DNA from: Cryptomeria japonica
Taxonomy: Eukaryota > Streptophyta > Pinopsida > Cupressales > Cupressaceae
Reading direction: 5' to 3'
Length of the DNA stretch: 64,000 bases
Assembly: GCF_030272615.1 (NCBI RefSeq)
Contig: NC_081405.1
Span: forward strand, 575,469,752-575,533,751
Below are positions 55,751 through 64,000 of the stretch, in pieces. A model generated the notes under the pieces. That model searched no databases, was not told where the DNA came from, and was given only the letters and a program-made list of their open reading frames with translations. A program made the position numbers and the translations under genes. Position 1 is the first letter of the stretch; each line of letters starts with the position of its first letter.

Positions 55751-57704
55751 AAGCTAGACTTAGGGAGAAGCTAAAACCTATAACAACTATTGAAAGCAAG
55801 AAAGATGGGTCTTGACAACAAGGCCTGATCAGGGACCCAAATACAATGAAATCTCTAGGAACTGGAGAAATAGAGAAAACCACGTGGGAACAAAACTCTA
55901 CTCCAAAAAGAGATGGAAAAGAACACCACTAAAGCATGAAGAACATACAAACTTTGTCAAAGAATAATTGTTGAGCTAAAGAAACTCCACTGACATAGAA
56001 CATGACTAGGTAGAGAAGACTATAATTTGTATGAGTGCCCTCAAATGACACTACTCGAATCAGAAGGCAAACAAGGCAAAGAAATTAAATCAAAGATACA
56101 GATGGCATGAAAACACCAAATCCTGAAGAGTTGATCAATCAAACCATGGAAACATTAGAACCAATGAGACAAACATCCCCATAATGCTAAAGAGGGACAG
56201 GAACACTCAAAAAATGACCAAGAAGAACTATTGGATGAAGAACCAAGAACATCAAAGGCACAGAGATAGTATATGGTGTTGTGGAAGGAACACTCACTTG
56301 ACACACAACATGAGGTGAATGTCATGGAAGGAACACTCATTTGACAAAGGTAGATGGAAAACAAGGCAAACATCAACCCCCTGATGGCACTTTATAAGTA
56401 GTGCATGTACAACAAGGCACAAGATGTGCAAGATCCCAAGTAAACAATGCATGATGGCACTTTATCTCAGTGTGTTTGCATAAATACAATGCTACAATGA
56501 TAAGAAGACTATAAATAGAAAGGAGAACCAAAATAGAGACACCCTACTCAGACAAGAGATCCCTGGACCTGAAACAACCAAGATATCCACCAGAGTGCTG
56601 AAAAGAAAAAAATTGAATAAAATATGCATGGAGAATAATCTAGGAATAAAAATCATATGGCTGGAAAGTACACAGCACATAATTTCCAAAAATATAAACT
56701 TTTCAAAAAATGGAGTTCGGATGTTCATTCTATGGCTCCCGGAGTGCAAAAAAAAAGACCTCGCTTTGACTAGAAAAAAACACAAACAAACAGAAAAATT
56801 GGAAAAAAATACCAATATCATGAGGTCTATCTCGGAACCAACTTTCTGACGCCTATTAATTTTTAAAACAAAAACTTTTTATGCCCATGATATGGCCAAA
56901 AAACAAAACCCCCCTTCAAAACAAGATTAAGGGCTAGTTTAGTGGCTGGAGCAAGTGAAGGTGGCTAGTGGGTGGCGCTCTGGTGACGGGCTGGCAGTTC
57001 CCCGGTGGTGCTCCAGTGGTGGAGCAGCCACTGGGCAGAGCAAAGGTAGCTCGGCGAGCGGAGGAGGCTGCAGGGCAGAGTGGCAGCTGAGCGCGGATGG
57101 TGGACCAGGGGTTGTAGCGATGGTAGTGGTGTGGGCCGCAGGCGGAAAGACCGGCAGCGGGGGTCAGCAGGGCTGCAAGGAGGCTACGGGCAGCGGGGCC
57201 GAGGAGAAGTGATTTTTGGGCCGTGACAGGAGCCGGAGGGTCGTCATGGGCTAGAAGATGAGGTCGGCGAGGGGCCGGGGGCCAAGGCCGGCAGGAGGCT
57301 GGACTGATAGGTCCAGTCGCCGTATGGCAGCGGGACTGTCAGCACCAATACCCTGCAAAACACAAAACCCCAAAAACCTTTTTAAAATCACAATCTGGCC
57401 TACATGCCGTAAAAAGGCAAATATTTTTTTTTTTTTAATTTTTTTTCTCGAACTGCATGTCAAGGTTGTATGGCCTGGATCTCGAGAAAAAATACTCCTA
57501 GAGGCTCAGGAACCAAAACAAGGCAAATTTTATATGACTATAGGGGTTTTCAGGCCTTCTAAGCATGATGCTGAGGTCCGTTTAGGTGCAAAATTCTCAA
57601 AAAAATAGGCCTATCCCTAAGTACAAAACAAAACTTCCTGAAACCTGAGATCTACTTCCAATGCAAAAATTCTTAAAACAAGAACAAATAGTTGCAGATC
57701 TGAA
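55751..57704 (-). other. Short TR element interior, with GC-rich island
   Basis: No gene recognised. About 56955-57345 is strikingly GC-rich (many GGCGG, GCAGC and CGGGG words) inside an AT-rich region. Open stretches there, on both strands, are low-complexity Gly/Ala/Ser/Arg sequence and look like a composition effect. T-rich and A-rich runs flank it (57420-57450). Confidence 0.6.
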
Positions 57705-57716
57705 GCTCTGATACCA

Positions 57717-58090
57717 TGTTGGAGTTGAGAAAACACAACACCACAGGAGACCAAATGATCTCTGCAAGCTGAAAAACCTGTTACAAGGAGAAGCAAGGAA
57801 GCAAATTACAGAAGAAAGAAATACACAGAAAATATGCTCAAAAAGAGAGATCAATATTCACAAAATGTAATATAATAATCCTCCTTCTTGTTACAAAGAA
57901 AAGAAAGAACTTAACCTTTAATAGGTCAAGAAGCCCTATAAGGGAAAACCTAGGTTTGCACATAATAATTAATAAAAGAATTAATTATTATGCACCTAAA
58001 GTTAGCTTAAGTGTAAAAGAGATAAAGGGAACTTAAATAATTAAACAAATATTGTTTAATTAATCAAGTAAATACCCGAATACTCTAACA
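57717..58090 (-). repeat. Short TR element 5' LTR
   Basis: 374 bp matching 55398-55741. Confidence 0.93.
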
Positions 58091-58473
58091 CAAAGTGCAC
58101 ATGGTCTGGCCAAATTTTTACCAATTTTCTAGGGCCATTATATATGATGATACTAGAGAGAATCCCAAAGTTATAGCTTATTTCAAGGTGTTTTGATATA
58201 CGAAATCAGGCCTTAAAGTTCAAAATAGGACATAATTAGGGTTATGATTTAATGATTTATTGGAGGAATAAAATAAAAAGGGGCACACTTAGGTTAAAGG
58301 GCCCAACTTTATGATGTATGAAGTGATGAAATATGATGTTAGATTTAATTAAATTAATTACTTAAATTCTTAAAGGGAAATTACAATGCAAGATGTAAAC
58401 ACACTAAGGTGGGTGCTAAACTAAGCATGGAATTGTACTATCCTAGCAAGGGTGTACAATTTATGATGCTCCA

Positions 58474-59691
58474 GTTGGCAATTTGGAGGAATTGTCTATG
58501 TAATGCATTGATGTTTTTCATTGATGCCAACACTAACTATTTTGTTGTCTACTAACTTCTGGTAGAGTGGTTGCATTTTAATTTAGAGACTCCTCTCCAG
58601 TATGCTCTAGTTTGTGGAATTGGTTTGGATTGGTCATTCGTGTGTTCCTAATGCATTTAATGATCTGTTGGTTCAAGACTTAGTGACTTAGAAGCTATTA
58701 TTTTTTATAGTAAGCCTTTTGGTTATCAGTAAGGTTTTATTTGCAGAGCTTTGTTGAAGATCTTTTTGATGCACTTGATAAGTGGTGTTGGTACGACTTC
58801 TATAAGGTTATCGGGATATTGTTGATTATCTTGTTCGTGTTCCAATTTATTGGTGGTGTTGCATATGGATTATGGTGACCTATTTTGGGTCTGGTACTAT
58901 ATAGGTTATGGACTAGTTTGTGTAACGTATTGGTTGATGCTCTCGATGCGTTACCGGTTGGATTTATCAATTGATTCATGTTGTTTTAGTCTTAGGCCGA
59001 CTTGGTTTATCATTGGTTTGTGGGATTATGTAATGGATTTATTGTATTATTTTTTAGGTAGCCAACCTAATGGTTTAGGTCCTGGGTTGGTATATATGAT
59101 GTAAGATCTCTTTGTAGATCATCAGATGGTCATGGGTTATGGGATTATATGTGTGCGAGTAAGGTTGTAATCATATGGAGAGGATGTGGTCAATCATAGG
59201 TGATTGAATTGGGTTTATGTAAGAGGTTTAAGATGTTTGATATTGAGCTTAACCAGAACTGTACTCAGGAATAGGGGATTTTATTCTTGTATTCTTTTTG
59301 GATTGTAGTCTGGATTTCTTTTGTAGTCAATGAGGCTCATTTTGTGATGAGCAGTGTGATCTAGGTTCTTGGCCTTCTTGTATGTGCAGGCCCCTCTCTT
59401 TGTAATCACATACTTACTGCAAAAGTATTATCTGATTGTGGGTAGGCTTCCCATCGTGCTTTTTTCCTTTACTGGATTTTCCATGTACAAATCTTGGTGT
59501 TATATGTTTTGCATGGTTGGTAAATGTTTTGTGATTTAAGTTTGTCCTTAATTGTTATATCTACAATTATGGTATTTGGTTTATGCATTCCGGTAGAAGT
59601 TTTTGTGTGCTTAAAGTTTCATAACTTGTTGACAATTGATTCATCCCCCCTCACCTCATTTGGCCATCGGTTATCTAAGATAACTAACATA
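58474..59691 (+). repeat. Lone copia LTR
   Basis: Starts GTTGGCAATTTGGAGG (expected TGTTGG, first base changed or lost) and ends AGATAACTAACA. It carries the shared LTR-end blocks: CTTCCCATCGTGC...CCATGTACAAATCTTGG at about 59449-59505 and ATTGATTCATCCCCCCTC at about 59636-59653. No PBS follows and no second copy is in the window. The flanking five bases do not match, so it is either a solo LTR with a lost duplication or the remnant of a deleted element. Confidence 0.7.
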
Positions 59692-59980
59692 TGGAACCCT
59701 ATGTTTTTTGAAGGCTCGGTGATTCACTTTGAAAAAAATCATCTCATTGTCAGGATGAAAGATCTTAGGAATAATCTCCAATGGTACCTTTTTAATGTTT
59801 ATCCCCCTAATGCTAGGTCCCCTAGAGCTCGGGTTTGGGACACTCTGTGTTGTCTCATTGGGAATCAGAAGAATGACCTATGGATGGCTGTGGGAGATTT
59901 CAACTCCCCTTTGTACCATTCTAAGAAAGTTGGTGGTTGTAAGGACCTTGGAGAGTATGATTGATCTCGTCGATTTCATC
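59692..59980 (+). pseudogene. LINE endonuclease, C-terminal part
   Basis: 'NPMFFEGSVIHFEKNHLIV', 'WYLFNVYPPNARSPRARVW' and 'LWMAVGDFNSPLYHSKKVG' match the C-terminal half of plant L1 APE endonuclease, including the GDFN motif that carries a catalytic Asp and Asn. It would nick target DNA to prime reverse transcription. A TGA follows at 59962-59964. The N-terminal catalytic residues lie in the missing part. Confidence 0.85.
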
Positions 59981-61600
59981 TCCTTCTCTAGTTTGATGGA
60001 CATTAACCTCAATGGTTATAAGTTTTGGATAGGATGCTGGTCTCTACTAATTGGGATAACTTTGATTCCTTTTCCCTTTGCTCCTTCCCTAGATCGGGGT
60101 CTAATCATAATGGTCATTTTGGTGATGGATGTCCCATGTGATTTCAAATATTACCCTTTCAAGTATGAGATGATGTGGTCTCATCACCCAGATTTTAGAA
60201 TGTTGGTGGAATAGTGGTGGAATGTTCCAATCCTAGGCACTCTTATGTACCAAATTGCTCAAAAGCTTAAACTTCTTAAAGACAAGGTCAAGGGTTGGAA
60301 CCGATACTCCTTCAGCAATATCTTTAAATTAAAAAAAACCATTATTTATGACTTGGGTAAGATTCAAACTAAGATTGAAGAGAAGACTATGGTTGAAAAA
60401 GAGTACAAAGATGAAGTGGACTTGAGAAATCAATGGCTTATCGTTACCAAAAAGGGAAAGGTATTTTAGAAAAAGAAATCAAGGATAGAGTGGCTAAATA
60501 AAGGTGATAAAAATACCAAGTTCTTCCATGAATATACAATGCATAACAAAAGAAGAAATAGAATAAGGAATTTTTTTAAAGAGGATGGTACAATAGTGGA
60601 GGATGAGGATGAAATGACTACTCTTTTCATTGATTTCCTCAGCTTAAACACTCCTAATGGCCAAAGTGGTCTCTAGGACCCCCACAACCTCTTGGTTGTT
60701 ATCTTTGAAGTTATTAGGGCTAAGGACTTGTCTATGCCAATTGAAGGGATCAACATGCAAGAGGTGCAAACTATTTTGTTCTCCTTTCCCCCTTGTAACG
60801 TCCCCACGGTGGATGGGTTTCCCCCTTTCTTTCTTCCAAGATCACTGATATATTGGGGAAGATAATGTGTTCAATGTGGTTAAGGACTTCTTCAGAATAG
60901 GTAAACTATTTAAACAGATCAATGCTACTTTCATAGCTTTAATCCCTAAAAATGATAATGTTGTTTTCACCAAAGACTTCAGACCTATTAGTCTTTGTAA
61001 CATGGTTTACAAGGTCCTCTCCAAGGATCTTGTCAATAGAATAAAACCCGTTCTTGATAAGTTAACCTTTGATAATTAGAAAAGGGTTTGTAAAAGGGAG
61101 ACACATTATTGATTTTTTCATTGTGGTGCATGAACTTATCGACTATATGGAGAACAACAAAAAACCTACCATGGCTTTTAAACTTGATATCTATAAGGCC
61201 TATGACAGGGTTTCTTCGAATTTCCTCTTTGAAGTCCTTAGAAGATTTGGGTTCAAAGGAATATTCTTAAAAATGATATAACAATGTGTTTGTATCCCTA
61301 AATTTTCTATCATTATTAATGGGATCCCATACAACTACTTCTCTAGTGAAAAAGGGCTTTGCCAGAGAGATCCTCTATCTCCCTACCTATTCATCATTGG
61401 TATAGTCCTGGGTAGAAATATTAGAAACCTAAGAAGGGTTGGCTATCTTACAGGAGATAGGGCTTCTTCTACTCTCGATCCTATGACCCACCAACAATTT
61501 GTGGATGATACTATAATATTTGGAGAGGCCTATGTCTGTGAGGCTAAACACTAAAAAAGAATCTTCAAAAATTATGCTGAAATCTCTAGACAATATATTA
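59981..61600 (+). pseudogene. LINE reverse transcriptase
   Basis: After a linker (60245-60469, helical and Lys-rich), RT blocks appear in changing frames: 'WLNKGDKNTKFFH' near 60490, 'NATFIALIPKNDNVVFTKD', 'FRPISLCNMVYKVLSKDLV', 'KGFVKGRHIIDFFIVVHEL', 'AFKLDIYKAYDRVSSNFLF', 'GLCQRDPLSPYLFII' near 61350, and 'QQFVDDTIIFGEA' (FVDD in place of FADD) near 61495-61530. The catalytic Asp pair is kept but stops break the frame several times. Confidence 0.88.
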
Positions 61601-62450
61601 ACTATGAAAAGAGAAAGATATTCTTCATTAATGTTAATCACACCCTTCAAGCTAAAGAATCCACTATCTTAGCTTGCCAAATTGCTACCCTCACTAATTC
61701 TTATCTTGGGATTCCTCTGATCTCTAAAAGTCCTTCCTTAGTCTTTTGGAATGGAATTATTGAAAGGTTCCACAAGAAACTGGCTAGCTGGAAAGGGAAG
61801 ATCCTTATTATGGTAGACAAATTACAACTAGTGAAATCTTGCTTGTAAAATTTGCCTATTTATTACCTTTCCCTTTTTAAATTGTCGAGGGTTGTGAATG
61901 AAAAGATTGAAAGAATCCAAAATAGATTCCTTTGGTCGGGCACTGGAGAAAGAAATAGAATTTCCCTTGTTGCTTGGGAAAAAGTGTGTAGACCTATGAA
62001 GATGGGGGAGCTAGGTATAAGAAAAATTAAACCTTCAATAGAGCCCTATTAACTAAAATTGGGTGGAATCTATCTGAAGAGGAGAAGGATTGGACCAGCA
62101 TTCTGAGAGATAAATACCTTCATACTCTGATATTTGATAAGTTCATAAATTTAATGGAGCTACCTTCTGGTTCCTCCATTTAGAATAATGCTAAAATTAG
62201 AAAAGACAAAAAAAAAAGGCAAAATAATTATAGGAAATGGAAAAAGAACTGACTTCTGGAAAGATGTTTAGGTGCACTGTCAGGCCCTTGCTTATCTCCC
62301 ACATCTTAGAAACATCTATACCTTCCTTAGTAGACTCTATGGGGTGAAATTACATACTACATAGTGTTGCAAGGGGAGAGAGTTGCTTGGATAAATTTGA
62401 AAGGGACTATCACTAAGCATTCTAATATCCCTGAGAAGGTTAAAGATTAA
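61601..62450 (+). pseudogene. LINE RT C-terminal and connector region
   Basis: Contains 'YLGIPLISKSP'-like sequence near 61700 and 'LSRVVNEKIERIQNRFLWS' then 'SLVAWEKVCRPMKMGELGI' (61852-62052), the well-known connector after L1 RT (usually ...WEKVC.PK..GGLGI). Further parts to 62450 are legible with stops. Confidence 0.8.
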
Positions 62451-62830
62451 CTTATGATGGAGGCTAAGGAGCTCATATATCTTCTTCCTGACTATTCCCT
62501 TTTCTCCACTCATATAGAGGATGAATGGATATGGAAAATCAATTCATCTGAAACCTTCACTGTCAAATCGACTTGCCAAGATATGGAGGTAGAAACTGCA
62601 AATAATTTCAATTGGAAAGAAATATGGATCAAAAGTCTAATTCCTACAAGAAACTATTTTTGGTGGGCTACGACTCATGGGAGGATTTTGACTATTGATA
62701 ATCTTAACAAGAAGGGCTTCTCCTTTGCCAACATATGTGAGCTTTTTTATAAGGACATCGAAAGTATAGATCATATTTTTCTGCATTGTACTTTTGCTTA
62801 GGAGATTTGGGATTCTATTCTGAAGGACTT
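62451..62830 (+). pseudogene. LINE zf-RVT zinc region
   Basis: 62454-62801 is open: 'EDEWIWKINSSETFTVKST', 'WKEIWIKSLIPTRNYFWWA', 'GRILTIDNLNKKGFSFANI' and 'CELFYKDIESIDHIFLHCT'. The His-Cys end motif (HIFLHC) is intact; the usual C-x-L-C has lost one Cys (CELF). A TAG follows where Trp or Gln would be. Confidence 0.85.
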
Positions 62831-63500
62831 GAAAATTTATTGGATTCATCCTTTAACCATGATAAACTTCATGCATTCATGGAATATGATCTCCTACTCT
62901 CAGCACGTTGCTAAGAATCTAGGGCTTCAAATTCTCCCAATTTTGGCCTGGAAAATCTGGAAGGAATGGAATAATAGAGTTTTCAGAGAAGAAAGGAAAG
63001 ATAGCAACGTTCTCGCCAATATCATAAAACAACAGGTTAGAGAAAATGTCAATGTGGGCTCCCAAATCATATCTAAGGTCTTACATACTTTTCTGGACCT
63101 CCAATTAAGACAAAAATGGGGTATTCAACATAAATTCTTGAAGCTTAATTGGAATAACTTGTTACTAAGAAAAAGTTGCACTTGGCTCCCTTCGGATTTA
63201 AGTAGGATCAAGCATTATTTTGATGGCTTCTCTAATGGTAACCCTAGTGTGTTTGGGGTGGATGACTTATTCAGAGATCAAGGGGAAGGTTGATTGAATG
63301 ATATGAGACCAATTTAAGGATTGGTATGAATAAAAGAGATGAATCTATGGTGGCTTGGATGGGCCTCTCTAGGTTTCAACATAACTCGATGGGGAATGTA
63401 ACCTTGGAAGGAGATTCTAAGTTGATCATTGATTGTCTTAATAACTCCATTTCCCCCCTAGAAGATCCAAGCGATTATAAAAAATTATAAAAGTCTCCTA
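62831..63500 (+). pseudogene. LINE C-terminal region with RNase H remnant
   Basis: 62829-63293 is open for 154 codons ('LPILAWKIWKEWNNRVFRE', typical after zf-RVT). After a stop, another frame gives 'VAWMGLSRFQHNSMGNVTL' then 'EGDSKLIIDCLNN' at about 63400-63450, the E-x-D-S block of the RVT_3 type RNase H found in plant L1 elements. The N-terminal RNase H part is missing or eroded. Confidence 0.75.
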
Positions 63501-64000
63501 AAAGGGTTAAGTGTAAACTAGGCAACAAGGGCAGATACCAACAAGGGTTCTAACAGTCCCAGGTTTTGAGTACTTGTTTACATAACCACCTCTTTTCAAA
63601 TTTTCAAAAATTATGTGGGCCCCTACAGTATGCTGGGTAGGGTTTGGGTGATTTGGTTCTTCATTATTAAGTGCTCTTTTTCGAACCGGACTATGTATGA
63701 CAGAGATGCCACAAAACCAAACGGTCTAGAGGTAGGTACATGAACTAAAGCTCATGACTTCAAATGGATATCTTTAGATTGGGTTTTTATTAGAAGTAAA
63801 GGTGGCATTTTTTAATTTTTGGAGAGCCTTAAAATTTGACGATTTGAAAGGAAATCACACATGTGATGACAATGGTGAGAAAAAGTTACAAAATGACCTT
63901 TCTAGAAATATTTCTGTATGTTTGCCTGGGATTGTGAAGAGCTTGAGCTATTTCTTGGGTCATTTTCATAGAGATAATCTATGCTCTGTTTGTCCTACTT
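63501..64000. other. Unassigned sequence, possible LINE 3' UTR or flank
   Basis: 500 bases with no ORF, repeat partner or recognisable motif in this window. Composition is ordinary for the window. Confidence 0.4.

Larger units (their letters stand above)
55398..58090 (-). mobile_element. Short terminal-repeat element without genes
   Basis: LTRs are 55398-55741 (344 bp) and 57717-58090 (374 bp), with perfect target duplication CAAAG at 55393-55397 and 58091-58095. A PBS (57705-57716, TGGTATCAGAGC on the minus strand) touches the right LTR, and AAGGGGGGT (55750-55742) touches the left. The 2-kb interior has no gag or pol. Its two ends resemble the TR-GAG interior (55850-55920 like 44935-45010; 57590-57620 like 48510-48535), so it is probably a gag-less relative. 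It lies in the E0 right LTR. Confidence 0.9.
7976..58473 (-). mobile_element. E0, outermost gypsy-like LTR element without RT, heavily nested
   Basis: 7976-8568 and 55131-55397 plus 58096-58473 are the same LTR sequence; in the right copy it is interrupted by a 2.7-kb element. The left copy ends ...GCTACA and is followed by TTTATCCCCCACTTTA, a polypurine tract on the minus strand, so the element is minus. Removing copia-2, the Tat gypsy (with all it contains) and the short TR element leaves an internal region of about 4.6 kb. It encodes Ser/Pro-rich and Lys-rich ORF remnants and one gypsy-type retropepsin, but no RT, RNase H or integrase motifs. It therefore looks non-autonomous. Confidence 0.8.
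54097..58473 (-). repeat. E0 5' LTR (right copy), split
   Basis: About 1.7 kb of LTR in two parts, 54097-55397 and 58096-58473, interrupted by the short TR element with its CAAAG duplication. The portion from 55131 on matches 7976-8568. It ends GATGCTCCA (TGGAGC on the element strand; the left copy has TGTAGC). Confidence 0.78.
59692..63500 (+). mobile_element. L1-like LINE, 5'-truncated
   Basis: Non-LTR retrotransposon ORF2 remnant on the plus strand: C-terminal part of the APE endonuclease, reverse transcriptase, zf-RVT zinc region and a C-terminal RNase H-like segment, the plant L1 order. ORF1 and the first part of the endonuclease are missing. Frames are broken many times. No clear poly-A tail is seen; the 3' end is placed after the RNase H remnant. 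Confidence 0.87.

Noticed and set aside
56955-57608. Gly/Ala/Ser-rich open stretches on both strands in the short TR element
   Set aside because: GC-rich composition alone keeps frames open; no motif or start context supports a protein.
59524-59700. Open frame running from the lone LTR into the LINE endonuclease
   Set aside because: The LTR part has no coding features and the frame continuity is chance; the endonuclease similarity starts only at about 59692.

Overview
The window is a stack of plant retrotransposons with no host gene I can support. The copia families (PBS complementary to initiator Met-tRNA), Tat-like Ty3/gypsy elements with a second RNase H, and a plant L1-type LINE with a C-terminal RNase H point to a vascular plant with a large, repeat-rich, AT-rich genome. 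A gymnosperm is plausible, but the sequence does not prove it.

Layout, reading the nest from outside in. (A) The outermost LTR element (E0, minus strand) spans 7976-58473. It is gypsy-like with a retropepsin remnant but no reverse transcriptase, and its two LTR copies are 7976-8568 (cut by the element to its left) and 54097-58473 (interrupted). (B) Four elements sit inside E0: copia-1 (minus, window start to 7975) in its left LTR; copia-2 (minus, 11704-18298, TSD AGGCT) in its body; an autonomous-type Tat gypsy (plus, 19231-53515, TSD GATAT) in its body; and a short gene-less terminal-repeat element (minus, 55398-58090, TSD CAAAG) in its right LTR. (C) The gypsy 3' LTR is split eleven bases from its end by copia-3 (minus, 35138-53499, TSD CTTTT), which has no pol genes. 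(D) Copia-3 is itself split twice: copia-4 (plus, 35408-42082) lies in its left LTR, and a TR-GAG type element (minus, 44199-49148, TSD TATAC) lies in its body. (E) Right of E0 come a lone copia LTR (58474-59691) and a 5'-truncated L1-like LINE (59692 to about 63500). The last 460 bases are unassigned.

All coding regions are decayed by in-frame stops and some frameshifts. The most interesting items are: the antisense ORF with a plant-mobile-domain signature downstream of gypsy pol, 600 codons long with about two dozen stops and no net frameshift; stop codons that are nearly all explained by C-to-T change at CG and CHG sites; similar ~20-bp repeats upstream of both gag and the antisense ORF; and pol-less copia-3, which carries a coiled-coil/CCHC protein plus a second long ORF of unknown kind and shares its 5' leader with copia-2 and copia-4, the likely source of its mobilising proteins.
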